Positions 7,820-16,661 of a stretch of 35,506 nucleotides of DNA are shown here, one piece after another. Below the pieces are notes generated by a model, which worked only from the letters and a program-made list of their open reading frames with translations, did no database searches and was not told the DNA's origin. Both the position numbers and the translations under genes were made by a program. The stretch is from Acidobacteriota bacterium (lineage in GTDB: Bacteria; Acidobacteriota; Thermoanaerobaculia; Multivoradales; J023), in assembly GCA_029263395.1 (NCBI GenBank), contig JAJCXO010000103.1, positions 1 through 35,506 on the forward strand. The letters run 5' to 3'. Position 1 is the stretch's first letter. Every line of letters begins with the position of its first letter.

Positions 7820-8641
7820 TTGAAACGCTGGATCGGCTGGGCAGCTGGTTTGTCAGTGCTTGTCCTGACAGGAGCACAGATACGAGCTTCTCGGACGTTT
7901 CTGCGCCATGTCGACAACTTGATCGATAGTCTCGACGGTAGATCGACACCGCCGCGCCAAGACTCTGTCCCTCAGATCGTACGAGAATTTGTTGCCCGGG
8001 CTGGACCGGCAGAACCGGTACCGACGCGAGTGAAGCTGCGTCAGCGCTGCCAGATGCGATTCGCTCCCGACGGAGATTGGCACGCCGTTGACGCCGAACA
8101 GACCATCCGAGTGGGTGCTCCGGGGTTTGTGTGGTTGGCGGAAACGCAAATGGTACCATTCGTCCGGGTGCGGGTGGTAGACGCCTTGGTCGACGATCGT
8201 GGTCTGCTCGACGTTCGGCTCTTTGGCTCGCTGCCGATCGCACGCAGTACCGGCCCCGATACCGACCGGGGCGAGCTGATGCGTTACCTCGCTGAGCTAC
8301 CGTGGGCACCCCACGCCATACTCCACAACCCTGGTCTGTCCTTTCGACTGATTGAGCCGAAAGTGGTCGAGGTCTCCGCTGGCGAGCCGACCAAGCCAGC
8401 GACAGTCCGGTGGATCTTCGAGCATGGCGATATCGTGCGGGTCGAAGCGGATGGCCGGCCGCACGACGAAGGCAACGGGGTTATCGTGGATCGCCCATGG
8501 GAGGGTAGCTTCCACGACTACCAGATCCTCGGCGGAATCCGCGTGCCGCGACGCGCTGAAGTCGGCTGGCGACTCGACTCCGGCTTGTTCAACTACTGGC
8601 GTGGTGAAATTCTCGAGCTGACATTGCTCGGCCCATCCTGA
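7820..8641 (+). CDS. DUF6544/DUF6920-like protein
   Basis: About 274 residues from TTG 7820, which has GGAGG 4 bases upstream; a longer frame opens at ATG 7724 without a good site, so the start is uncertain. An N-terminal hydrophobic segment (KRWIGWAAGLSVLVLTGAQI) looks like a signal anchor. The rest is beta-rich, with motifs I associate with the DUF6544 family: VKLRQRCQMRFAPDGDWHAV, FVWLAETQM, ELPWAPHAIL, and a closing WRLDSGLFNYWRGEI. No enzyme activity is established for the family. It stands 51 bases upstream of the kinase gene on the same strand and may be co-transcribed with it. Confidence 0.72.
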   Translation: MKRWIGWAAGLSVLVLTGAQIRASRTFLRHVDNLIDSLDGRSTPPRQDSVPQIVREFVARAGPAEPVPTRVKLRQRCQMRFAPDGDWHAVDAEQTIRVGAPGFVWLAETQMVPFVRVRVVDALVDDRGLLDVRLFGSLPIARSTGPDTDRGELMRYLAELPWAPHAILHNPGLSFRLIEPKVVEVSAGEPTKPATVRWIFEHGDIVRVEADGRPHDEGNGVIVDRPWEGSFHDYQILGGIRVPRRAEVGWRLDSGLFNYWRGEILELTLLGPS

Positions 8642-8671
8642 GCCACAGAAGCAGGCTGGTTTGATACCGTC

Positions 8672-8692
8672 TCCCCCGCGGGGGACGGCAAG
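8672..8692 (+). promoter_or_regulatory. palindrome containing the kinase ribosome-binding site
   Basis: The 14-base perfect palindrome TCCCCCGCGGGGGA (8672-8685) contains the only Shine-Dalgarno-like G-run of the kinase gene, 7 bases before its ATG. Folded as a hairpin (TCCCC/GGGGA with a CGCG loop) it would bury the site. Regulation by this structure is inference. Confidence 0.5.
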
Positions 8693-11536
8693 ATGACCGA
8701 ACGTACCGAACGAGACCCACAGCGCGAACTCCGAATTCTTGCGCTGGTGGGCGAAGCGCTGGAACTCGAGGGTGAAGCGCGGCACAAGTTCATCGACGAC
8801 GCTTGTCGAGAGGATCCGAGCTACCGGGAGGACCTCGCCGAATTGCTCGACGAGGAGGTCGAAGCCAAGGAGATCGACTTCCTCGAACGGCCCCCGCTGC
8901 CTGGACTCGCCCACACGGTGACGTCGATCCTCGATGAGTTGACACCTTACGAGCCGATGCCCGCACCGACCCAGCTCGGCCCCTATCGCGTCGTCCAGAA
9001 GCTCGGCCAGGGTGGCATGGGCTCGGTTTACCTCGGAGAGCAACTAGAGCCAATCCGGCGCCAGGTGGCGCTGAAGATCATCGACTCGATCGATCATCCC
9101 GCCCGGCGTAGACGTTTCGCCGCCGAGTGCCAAGCGCTGGCGCGCCTTGGCCACCCCAACGTCGCCGGGCTTTACGAGGTCGGCACAACCCACGACGGTC
9201 ACCCATTCGTGGCGTTGGAATGGATCGACGGCATCGATATCAACATCTGGTGCGATGAACACAAGGCCTCGATCGAACAGCGGATCGACTTGTTTTTCGA
9301 TATCTGCTCCGGCATTCGTCATGCCCACGAAAAGGGTATTCTGCACCGCGACCTCAAGCCGTCGAATGTGCTGGTGACCGAGGTCGATGGCCGGCCGGTG
9401 GCGAAGGTAATCGACTTCGGCATCGCCCGCGGGTTCGACAAACCACTGCTCGACGACACGCCGCGGCTGACGATGGAGAATCAACTCATCGGCTCGCCGG
9501 CCTACATGAGTCCCGAAGCCGCCTTCGGCAAACGGGACGTGGACACCCGCAGTGACATCTACTCTCTCGGGCTGCTGCTCTACGAGTTGTTGGTCGGTAC
9601 GCTGCCGCTCGATATCGAGAAGGAAACGCTCACCACCCTGCTGCGGCGAATGGCCTCGGAGATACGGCCAGCACCGTCGGATCGTTTCCTCGAGCTGACG
9701 CCGGAGAAACAGGCACGGATCGCCGCCGACCGCGGCCTCAGTGTGAACGGACTACTGAGCCACATCCGAGGTGATCTCGACGCCATTGTGCTCAAAGCGA
9801 TAGCCCGTGAGCGCGACCAGCGTTATTCCACACCCTCCGAACTAGCGGGCGACCTGAAGAAACACCTGTCGCATCAGCCGGTGACCGCACGCACGCTGTC
9901 CGTGGCTTATGTCGCGGGCCGCTACCTGCGACGACAATTCCGCACTGTGGGGTTTGTCACCTTGCTAGTGATTGCCCTGACCGCTGGCTTGGTGGCTCGC
10001 ACCTTCGAGGCACGACGCGCCAATCTCGAAGCCCAACGCGCTAACCAGGAAGCGCAACGGGCCCACGAATCGCTGGTGGAGGCGCAGGAAGTATCGAACT
10101 TCTTGGTTGAGCTGTTTGAGCTCGCCGATCCGGAACGCGAGCGCAACGGACCAACCGATATTCGTGAGCTGCTCGACCTCGGTGCTGAACGCCTACAAAC
10201 CGAACTCTTGGACCAACCCTTGGCTCGCGCTCGTCTGCTGCAGACAATTGGCAACATCTACACCAACATGGCGATGCTCGAGTCCGCCGAGGGGCTGGTC
10301 AAACAAGCACTCGAGATCCGCATGGCCGAACTGGCGCCTAATCACCCACTGGTCTTGGGATCCACCAATCAACTCGGCATCATCTACCGCCAGCAGAACA
10401 AACTCGACGACGCGGAGCCGCTGCTGCGGCAAGTCTTGGCGGCCCGCGAAAACAGTCCAACCCTCGATCCGCTGGCGATCGCCGACGCTCTCAACAATCT
10501 CGGCAATCTGCTTTGGAGCCAAAGCAAAACCAACGAAGCGGAAGTGGTGCAACGGCGCGCTCTCGACCTCCGTCAACGGCACCTCGAACCGGGCCACGTC
10601 GACATTGCTGAGTCGCTCAACAACCTCGGAGTCCTGCTGCGCGAGCAGAGACGCTGGCAAGAGTGTCGCCCCCTGTTCCTGAGCTCCGCACAAATTGTCG
10701 CCGAGGCTCTCGGTGAGGACCATCCACGCTACGGCGCGATGTTATTCAATCTATCGACGGTTGATGCCGAGTTCGGGCTCTGGCCCGAGGCCGAGGCTCA
10801 CGCACGGCAGACTGTCGAATTGTGGCAGGCAGCCTACGGCCCGAACCACCCGCGACCTCTCATGGCACGCAGCCGCTTGGGATACATCTTCCGCCGACTG
10901 GGGAAGTTTGCTGACAACGAGCGTATTAACGCCGAAACCCTGCGGCTCTTGCAGGCAAACTCGGTGCCGCCGGACGACCCCAGGACTCTCAGAGTCCAAC
11001 GCGACTTGGCGATTGCCCAAGGAGAACAACAACAATTCGAATCCGCGGAGGCCGGGTTGAGGCAGGTTCTGGCCTTGCGGCGGGCGACTCTGGGGTCTGA
11101 TCACCCCCGGGTACACTCGGACATGGAGAATCTCGGTTGGCTACTCAGGCGGCGCGGACGCTACGTCGAAGCCGAGGCGATCCACCGCCAAGTCTTGTCG
11201 ATCCGCGAGAGAGAGACCGACGAAGCGTCCCTTTCGATTGCTGCCACCCTCCACAACCTGGGGGCCGCGATCGCCGATCAAGGACGACTCGACGAAGCCG
11301 AGCCGTTGCTGCGCCGGGCGCTCGCCATCCGCGAGGCCCAACTCGAAGAGAACCACCGTTTTCTCGGTGACACACTCCATGTTCTGGCCAAGGTTTTGAT
11401 CCGCCGCAACGAGATCAACGGAGCTCGCACACTGCTCGAACGCGCCCTCGACATTCGCCACCAGGGTTATGGACCTCAGCACCCTGCGAAGCAGGAAACG
11501 CTGGACCTACTGCTAACAATCGATCCCAGCGCATAA
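8693..11536 (+). CDS. transmembrane serine/threonine protein kinase with C-terminal TPR repeats
   Basis: 947 residues. Residues 1-95 form an acidic helical N-terminus. The Hanks kinase domain (about 97-385) has the glycine loop LGQGGMG at 104-110, VALK with Lys128, HRDLKPSN at 218-225, DFG at 241-243 and SPAYMSPEA at about 268-276; all catalytic residues are present. A single transmembrane helix lies at about 417-435, followed by a short Ala/Arg/Gln coiled-coil (repeated RRANLEAQRANQEAQRA pattern). From about residue 490 to the end come ten or so TPR units of the 42-residue, kinesin-light-chain-like kind (recurring LNNLG, AEPLLRQ, HP). The TPRs would lie outside the membrane and could sense a partner. 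The ECF sigma gene of the Sig-70_X6 type is convergent with it; such pairs are common in Acidobacteria and Planctomycetes. Confidence 0.96.
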   Translation: MTERTERDPQRELRILALVGEALELEGEARHKFIDDACREDPSYREDLAELLDEEVEAKEIDFLERPPLPGLAHTVTSILDELTPYEPMPAPTQLGPYRVVQKLGQGGMGSVYLGEQLEPIRRQVALKIIDSIDHPARRRRFAAECQALARLGHPNVAGLYEVGTTHDGHPFVALEWIDGIDINIWCDEHKASIEQRIDLFFDICSGIRHAHEKGILHRDLKPSNVLVTEVDGRPVAKVIDFGIARGFDKPLLDDTPRLTMENQLIGSPAYMSPEAAFGKRDVDTRSDIYSLGLLLYELLVGTLPLDIEKETLTTLLRRMASEIRPAPSDRFLELTPEKQARIAADRGLSVNGLLSHIRGDLDAIVLKAIARERDQRYSTPSELAGDLKKHLSHQPVTARTLSVAYVAGRYLRRQFRTVGFVTLLVIALTAGLVARTFEARRANLEAQRANQEAQRAHESLVEAQEVSNFLVELFELADPERERNGPTDIRELLDLGAERLQTELLDQPLARARLLQTIGNIYTNMAMLESAEGLVKQALEIRMAELAPNHPLVLGSTNQLGIIYRQQNKLDDAEPLLRQVLAARENSPTLDPLAIADALNNLGNLLWSQSKTNEAEVVQRRALDLRQRHLEPGHVDIAESLNNLGVLLREQRRWQECRPLFLSSAQIVAEALGEDHPRYGAMLFNLSTVDAEFGLWPEAEAHARQTVELWQAAYGPNHPRPLMARSRLGYIFRRLGKFADNERINAETLRLLQANSVPPDDPRTLRVQRDLAIAQGEQQQFESAEAGLRQVLALRRATLGSDHPRVHSDMENLGWLLRRRGRYVEAEAIHRQVLSIRERETDEASLSIAATLHNLGAAIADQGRLDEAEPLLRRALAIREAQLEENHRFLGDTLHVLAKVLIRRNEINGARTLLERALDIRHQGYGPQHPAKQETLDLLLTIDPSA

Positions 11537-11552
11537 AGGGCTAGCGATTCAC

Positions 11553-12143
11553 TCAATCCAACGCGACTTGCCCGCCGAGGGAACGCCGCAGCCAAGCTTT
11601 GGCGCGCAACCAATCGCGGTAAACGGTCCGCACCGAGCTGTTCATGGCCAGCGCGGTTTCTTCGTGGGTCAAGCCGGCGAAAAAACGACACTCGACGAGC
11701 TGGCATAATCGTGGATCGATTGCCCGCAACTCTTCGAGCGCCTCATTGACTGCCAACACGTCGGCGGCGTGAGCGTCAGCCAGAGACACCTCGTCGTCGA
11801 GTGTCGCATCATCTAGGCCGCTGCCTCGTTTCTGGCTCAGGCGTCGGCGCGCCGCGTCGATCAGAATCTGGCGCATAGCGGTCGCAGAGACTGCGAAGAA
11901 ATGTCCGGAATCCCGCCAGGCACCTCCAGGCTGCGCCGCCAGCTTGAGGTAGGCCTCGTGCACCAGGCCGGTGGTATCGAGGGTTTCATGACGCGGTCGC
12001 TTGTGGCGCTGTATGCGCGCCAGCTTTCGCAAATGATCGTAAACTTCCGGCAGCCATTGATCGAGAGGGTTGGTCTCGTCAGGGCTGGTCTCGTCAGCAT
12101 AGAACTCGTCAAATCTGGCAGCTGCGGTGGCGGATCGACTCAT
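11553..12143 (-). CDS. ECF-type RNA polymerase sigma factor (Sig-70_X6 / TIGR02999-like)
   Basis: About 196 residues from the ATG at 12143, which has GGAG 8 bases upstream; the longer frame from 12200 has no better site. The sigma region 2 part contains LPEVYDHLRKLARIQ and HETLDTTGLVHEAYLKL (roughly residues 30-75), the hallmark of this group, followed by FFAVSATAMRQILIDAARRR. Region 4 ends in GLTHEETALAMNSSVRTVYRDWLRAKAWL, the helix-turn-helix that reads the -35 element. No anti-sigma gene adjoins it. Members of this group lie next to Hanks kinases and are thought to be controlled by phosphorylation; the kinase convergent at 8693-11536 is the obvious candidate. That link is inferred from position only. 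Confidence 0.93.
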   Translation of the reverse strand: MSRSATAAARFDEFYADETSPDETNPLDQWLPEVYDHLRKLARIQRHKRPRHETLDTTGLVHEAYLKLAAQPGGAWRDSGHFFAVSATAMRQILIDAARRRLSQKRGSGLDDATLDDEVSLADAHAADVLAVNEALEELRAIDPRLCQLVECRFFAGLTHEETALAMNSSVRTVYRDWLRAKAWLRRSLGGQVALD

Positions 12144-12184
12144 TGCTGAAGCTCCATCGTGTTGATCCTGTGTCGCCTCCTGAC

Positions 12185-12236
12185 TGGCGCCTTGCGCCAT
12201 CGCCCCCGGCGAGACACCATTATCCTAGACACCATT
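12185..12236. promoter_or_regulatory. operator-like repeats between the sigma gene and ssnA-like gene
   Basis: The divergent gap holds TGGCGC-CTT-GCGCCA (12185-12199), a perfect 6+3+6 inverted repeat, and two exact copies of the 10-mer AGACACCATT (12212-12221 and 12227-12236), spaced 15 bases start to start. An AT-rich stretch (CTCTAAATAAG) follows at about 12238. Such closely set direct repeats are typical of regulator-binding sites, but no known consensus was matched. Confidence 0.45.
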
Positions 12237-12300
12237 GCTCTAAATAAGCTCGCGAGCGTTTCCCCTCACCCGCCGGAGACTTCGAACGGAGATTTCGAAC

Positions 12301-13668
12301 ATGAGTCAGACAACCATTCTAGGCAACGGCGTGCTGGTAACCGATACGCAGCAGCCCGAGGTGATTCGAAACGGCGCGGTGGCGTGGCAAGGCAAACGAC
12401 TCGTCGCGGTGGGCAACGAGGCCGCCGTGAGATCGCAGTTCCCCGAGGCGGCGTGGCTCGATGCCTGTGGCGGCGTCATCCACCCTGGCTTGGTCAACCT
12501 CCACCACCACTTCTACTCCGCCCTCGCCCGTGGGCTCGACCCCGGCGCCAACATGGCCAACTTCGGCGAAGTGCTCGACCGTTTGTGGTGGCGGCTCGAC
12601 CGTGCGCTCGACCTCGACACGGTTCGTATCTCGGCCGAGCTGTGTGCCGCGGATTGTGTCCGCTGGGGCAACACAACAGTCTTTGACCACCACGCCTCAC
12701 CGTCAGCCATCGCGGGCAGCTTGGACGTCATAGCCGACGCCATGCGAGGTGCCGGGTTGTCGGCAGTACTGTGTTACGAAGTGACCGATCGCAATGGACC
12801 ACAGCAGGCTGCTGCCGGCATCGACGAAAACCTCCGCTTCCTGGAGACCACGCGACACGATCCGCGAATCCGTGGAGTGTTTGGTCTCCACGCCAGCTTC
12901 ACCTTACGCGACGAAACGTTGCGGGCTGTTGCCGAGCAACGTACTGCCAGCGACGGCTGCCATATTCATGTCGCCGAAGACCCGGTCGACGTCGCTGCAA
13001 CCCGCGAAACTTTTGGGGTTGGGCCGGTCGAGCGCTTGGCTCGGTTCGGCTTGTTGGACGACCGTGCCTTGCTCGCCCATGGCATTCATCTGGACGCGGC
13101 CGACTTCGAGACAATCGCCCATCACGGCGCAACGGTGATCCACAACCCGGAGTCCAACAACAACAATGGCGTCGGCCGTCTCGACACCGTTGTCACCAGT
13201 AACTTTGGCTGTCGAGTGGGTCTCGGCACTGACGGCATGTCGTCCGCCGTGCAGCGTGCCTTACGTTCGGCCTTCCTGACCCACCGCGGTGCCACCCGAG
13301 ATCCGATGAGCGGTTTCGACACGTTGCCCGAGCTGCTCGGCAACAACGTCGAGATCGCCCGTCGCTTCTTCGACGAGCCACAACTTGGAACCCTCACCGC
13401 CGGCGCCCCTGCCGACGTGATTGTGATCGACGCGCCGCCACCCACCCCGATCGGACCCGAAAACACCTTCGGCCATCTGGTTTACGGCCTGAGCGAAGCA
13501 CCGGTGCGCCATACCGTTGCGCGAGGTGCCGTGGTGCTCGAGAACTTTCGACACACCACCCTCGATCCGGCGGCACTGGCAGTACGTGCCAACGAATTAG
13601 CACCCTCTCTGTGGGACCGATTTCACCAGCTGCCTTGGGGGACGCCCTTCCTTGGTTCAGCCTCATAG
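12301..13668 (+). CDS. ssnA: SsnA-like amidohydrolase / aminohydrolase (purine-cluster type)
   Basis: 455 residues; the ATG has GGAG 9 bases upstream. It belongs to the metal-dependent amidohydrolase superfamily, in the SsnA/TRZ-ATZ branch. The metal motif HxH is at 68-70 (LHHH), further ligands are His223 (with HIHVAEDP at 221-228, Glu226), His263 or His260, and Asp311 (LGTDGMSS). All ligands are present. SsnA proteins occur in gene sets linked to purine and urate breakdown and to selenium-dependent molybdenum hydroxylases. They may deaminate or hydrolyse a nitrogen heterocycle; the exact substrate is not settled. The next genes on the strand are a PLP enzyme and a YgeY-type hydrolase, which supports the SsnA call over a generic guanine or chlorohydrolase deaminase. 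Confidence 0.85.
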   Translation: MSQTTILGNGVLVTDTQQPEVIRNGAVAWQGKRLVAVGNEAAVRSQFPEAAWLDACGGVIHPGLVNLHHHFYSALARGLDPGANMANFGEVLDRLWWRLDRALDLDTVRISAELCAADCVRWGNTTVFDHHASPSAIAGSLDVIADAMRGAGLSAVLCYEVTDRNGPQQAAAGIDENLRFLETTRHDPRIRGVFGLHASFTLRDETLRAVAEQRTASDGCHIHVAEDPVDVAATRETFGVGPVERLARFGLLDDRALLAHGIHLDAADFETIAHHGATVIHNPESNNNNGVGRLDTVVTSNFGCRVGLGTDGMSSAVQRALRSAFLTHRGATRDPMSGFDTLPELLGNNVEIARRFFDEPQLGTLTAGAPADVIVIDAPPPTPIGPENTFGHLVYGLSEAPVRHTVARGAVVLENFRHTTLDPAALAVRANELAPSLWDRFHQLPWGTPFLGSAS

Positions 13669-13755
13669 TGGGGCGCGGGTAACCGTGCTAGCCCGCGGCA
13701 GCAATCTCTGGTAGAAACCAAGCGCAACTCTGCGCGTTCTACCGGAGGTCACCAT

Positions 13756-15345
13756 ATGAGCCACGCCACACGCGACGAGATTCGAACACGCGCCCTCGAT
13801 CGATGTCGTGAACGAGGGGTCCTGATTCCCACCTTCGCCCAGATGCGCAAGCCGTGGGCAATTGATCCCGCAGTTACAGAAGCGTTGGTCGACGTCGATA
13901 TGCAAGCGGCGGATCCGTTGAATCTGTTCCGCATCACTTGGCACAACAACCCCGAAAGTGGCGGCTTCGGCGATGTCAACGTGCTCGAGTTTCCGCCAGA
14001 GCTGACCGGTGTCGAGGCCCGGATCATCGGCCTGGTGGGTAAACATTTCCCGACCGGAGCCCACAAAGTCGGGGCGGCCTTCGGCTGTCTTGCACCCCGG
14101 CTGGTCAATGGTGAGTTCGATCCCACCACCCAGAGTGCGGTGTGGCCTTCGACTGGCAATTACTGCCGTGGCGGTGTCTTCGACAGCACGCTGCTGGGGT
14201 GTCGATCGGTCGCGATTCTGCCCGAAGGTATGAGCCGTGAACGCTTCCGTTGGCTGAAGAAGATGAAAGCCGAAGTGGTGGCCACCCCGGGTACCGAATC
14301 CAACGTCAAAGAGATCTTCGACGCTTGTTGGGAAATCCGCAAACATCGACCGGATGCCGTGATCTTCAATCAATTCGAAGAAGCCGGCAACTATCTGTGG
14401 CATTACGGCGTCACTGGCCCGGCGGCGGAGGCTGCCTTTCGAGCCCTACCGGGAACTGAGAAGCGTCTGGACGACGCCTTGATGCGTCCGCGCTTTGCCG
14501 GCCCACCCCACGCCCGACTGTGGCCGGCAGCTCCTCAGCCGCCGGAGACTGGCCCCGGTGCGTTGCGCGTCGCCGCCTGGGTTGGTGCCACCGGCTCTAG
14601 CGGTACGCTGGCCGCTGGTGACTATCTCAAGACTCGCTTCCCGGGCTGCAAGATTGTCGCCGCGGAGGCCTTGGAGTGCCCAACACTCCTGCGCTGTGGC
14701 TTTGGCGGCCATCGCATCGAAGGCATCGGCGACAAACACGTCCCATGGATTCACAACGTGCGCAACACCGACCTGGTTACCGCCATCGACGACGAGGCGA
14801 CAATCCGTCTCTTGCGCCTCTTTGACGAACCGGCAGGGCGTTCCGTGCTGGCGTCCTATGGGGTGTCGGACGAGGTCATCGCACAATTACCCTTGGTCGG
14901 CATCTCGGGCATCTGCAACCTGCTGGCGGCAATCAAAACCGCCCGCTATTACGAGCTCGAATCCAACGATGTGGTGTTGATGCCACTGACGGATTCGATG
15001 GATATGTATGGCACTCGGCTGACCGAGTTACGCAAGGAGCGGGGCGCCGCCACCAAGATGGGGCTGGTGGTCAACTTCGAACGCTACCTGCTAGCGACCA
15101 GCAGCGATCATCTCAAGGAGCTCCGCTTCACCGATCGCAAAGCGATCCACAATCTCAAATACTTCACCTGGGTCGAACAGCAGGGCAAAACCGCGGAAGA
15201 GCTCGACGCTTTGTGGAGCCCGTCGTATTGGCGGGATCTGCAGGATCGACTGCCGGAGTGGGACCAGCAGATCGAGGCGTTCAACGCCGAGACCGGAGTT
15301 CTCGAGCAAGTGCGAACCCGGCAAGCCCTGCGTCAACCCGCCTGA
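13756..15345 (+). CDS. fold-type II pyridoxal-phosphate enzyme (cysteine synthase/lyase-like)
   Basis: 529 residues, with GGAGG 7 bases before the ATG. The probable PLP lysine is Lys104 in FPTGAHKVGAAF, and the phosphate-binding loop is STGNYCRGG (132-140). A typical tryptophan-synthase-beta fold follows, with GATGSSGTLAAGDYLK (about 275-290) and AEALECPTLLRCGFGGHRIEGIGDK later on. It is longer than O-acetylserine sulfhydrylase (about 320 residues) because of an N-terminal extension, an insertion around 235-270 and a C-terminal tail of about 90 residues. It is not YgeX (diaminopropionate ammonia-lyase) by sequence. Position between SsnA- and YgeY-like genes suggests that it handles an amino-acid product of the same pathway. 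The reaction is unknown. Confidence 0.85.
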   Translation: MSHATRDEIRTRALDRCRERGVLIPTFAQMRKPWAIDPAVTEALVDVDMQAADPLNLFRITWHNNPESGGFGDVNVLEFPPELTGVEARIIGLVGKHFPTGAHKVGAAFGCLAPRLVNGEFDPTTQSAVWPSTGNYCRGGVFDSTLLGCRSVAILPEGMSRERFRWLKKMKAEVVATPGTESNVKEIFDACWEIRKHRPDAVIFNQFEEAGNYLWHYGVTGPAAEAAFRALPGTEKRLDDALMRPRFAGPPHARLWPAAPQPPETGPGALRVAAWVGATGSSGTLAAGDYLKTRFPGCKIVAAEALECPTLLRCGFGGHRIEGIGDKHVPWIHNVRNTDLVTAIDDEATIRLLRLFDEPAGRSVLASYGVSDEVIAQLPLVGISGICNLLAAIKTARYYELESNDVVLMPLTDSMDMYGTRLTELRKERGAATKMGLVVNFERYLLATSSDHLKELRFTDRKAIHNLKYFTWVEQQGKTAEELDALWSPSYWRDLQDRLPEWDQQIEAFNAETGVLEQVRTRQALRQPA

Positions 15346-15388
15346 AGACCTTCCCACTTGAAGACCTTCCCACTTGAAGACCTCCCCA
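15341..15388 (+). repeat. three tandem 16-bp repeats across the stop codon and leader of the YgeY-like gene
   Basis: The unit CTTGAAGACCTTCCCA occurs three times in a row (15341-15356, 15357-15372, 15373-15388), with one mismatch in the first copy and one in the third. The first copy contains the stop codon of the PLP enzyme. The AGGAGG site of the YgeY-like gene follows at about 15428. Confidence 0.85.
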
Positions 15389-15443
15389 AAGAATCAACCC
15401 AAGAAAACAACCCAACGTAGCCACGTTAGGAGGACCCCGCCGT

Positions 15444-16661
15444 ATGGACGTAGCCAAAGCAGCGCTCGACGCCGCTGAGAGTCATCGCGACGATATCGTC
15501 AAATTCCTGCGCGAGATGATCGCGATCCCCTCTGAGAGCCTCCATGAAGGCGAACGTGCCGAACGCATTCGCCAGGAGTACGAGAAACTCGGCTTCGACG
15601 AGGTCTTCTTCGATCGCCTCGGTAACGTCATCGCCCGCATCGGCACAGGACCGTTCAAAATCCTGCTCGATGGTCATTTCGATTGTGTCGGCGTGGGCGA
15701 TCCAGCCTCGTGGGATTTTGACCCCTTCGTTGGCAAACACGAAGATGGCAAGGTGTGGGGGCGAGGCGCGGTCGACGAACTACCGGCAGTCGCTTGTATG
15801 GCCTATGGCGCCAAGATTCTCGCCGAACGCGGCCTGCCGGAAGGGGTTTCGCTCTACCTCTCTTCCACCGTCATGGAAGAGGACTGCGACGGCTACTGTC
15901 TGCTGCACATGATCGAGAAAGAAGGCATCAAACCGCACGTCGTCATCATTGGCGAACCCACTGACCTCGGGGTTTACCGTGGCCAGCGCGGACGAGTCGA
16001 GGCGACGATCACGACCCATGGCAAATCGGTGCATGCCGCACAGTGTGATCTAGGGGTCAACGCGCTCTACAAAATGGCGCCGATCATCTCCGACATCGAG
16101 GCCCTCAACAAAACTCTGCCCAACGACGAGTTCCTCGGCAAGGGGACCGTGACCGTGTCCTGCATCGAATGCACGACGCCCTCACTCAACGCGGTACCGG
16201 ACAGTGCCAAGATCTACATTGATCGCCGGGTGACAACCGGCGAAACCGTCGAAACCACCCTGGCGGAGCTGCGGTCCTTACCCAACCTCGGAGACGCCAC
16301 CGTCGAGCTGCTCGAATACGACGTCACAAGCTGGCGCGGCGAACGAGCCCATCAGGAGAAGTTCTTCCCGACCTGGGTGCTGGCCGAGGATCATCCCGCG
16401 GTGCAGAGTGTAGCCGGCGCCGTCGAGTCGGTGATCGGCGCGCCGCCGCGTATTTCGCGCTGGTCGTTCTCCACCAACGGCGTCGCCAGCATGGGTCGCC
16501 ACGGCATTCCGTCGGTCGGTTTCGCCCCGGGGCTCGAAGAGCTCGCTCACACCACGGAAGAATGGGTTGCCGTCAACGATCTGGTCAAGGCGACCGCAGT
16601 CTACAGCCTGATTCCTGATCGGTTGGCGGCGATCAAAGATCAGCTGATGGAAGACGAGTAG
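15444..16661 (+). CDS. ygeY: YgeY-type M20 family metallohydrolase
   Basis: 405 residues; AGGAGG lies 10 bases before the ATG. It has the two-metal M20 site: His78 and Asp80 (LDGHFD), Asp111 (GRGAVDEL), the Glu145-Glu146 pair (VMEEDCDG), Glu171 (GEPTD) and the C-terminal His369 (LAHTTEEW). The motifs GDPASWDFDPF and GEPTDLGVYRGQRGR match the YgeY selenium-metabolism-linked hydrolase subgroup. Related M20 enzymes cleave peptide, acyl or carbamoyl amides (ArgE, DapE, PepT). In purine-cluster genomes YgeY is co-inherited with SsnA and YgeW and is thought to act on a ureido/carbamoyl intermediate. It closes the plus-strand run begun by ssnA; a hairpin region follows. Confidence 0.9.
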   Translation: MDVAKAALDAAESHRDDIVKFLREMIAIPSESLHEGERAERIRQEYEKLGFDEVFFDRLGNVIARIGTGPFKILLDGHFDCVGVGDPASWDFDPFVGKHEDGKVWGRGAVDELPAVACMAYGAKILAERGLPEGVSLYLSSTVMEEDCDGYCLLHMIEKEGIKPHVVIIGEPTDLGVYRGQRGRVEATITTHGKSVHAAQCDLGVNALYKMAPIISDIEALNKTLPNDEFLGKGTVTVSCIECTTPSLNAVPDSAKIYIDRRVTTGETVETTLAELRSLPNLGDATVELLEYDVTSWRGERAHQEKFFPTWVLAEDHPAVQSVAGAVESVIGAPPRISRWSFSTNGVASMGRHGIPSVGFAPGLEELAHTTEEWVAVNDLVKATAVYSLIPDRLAAIKDQLMEDE

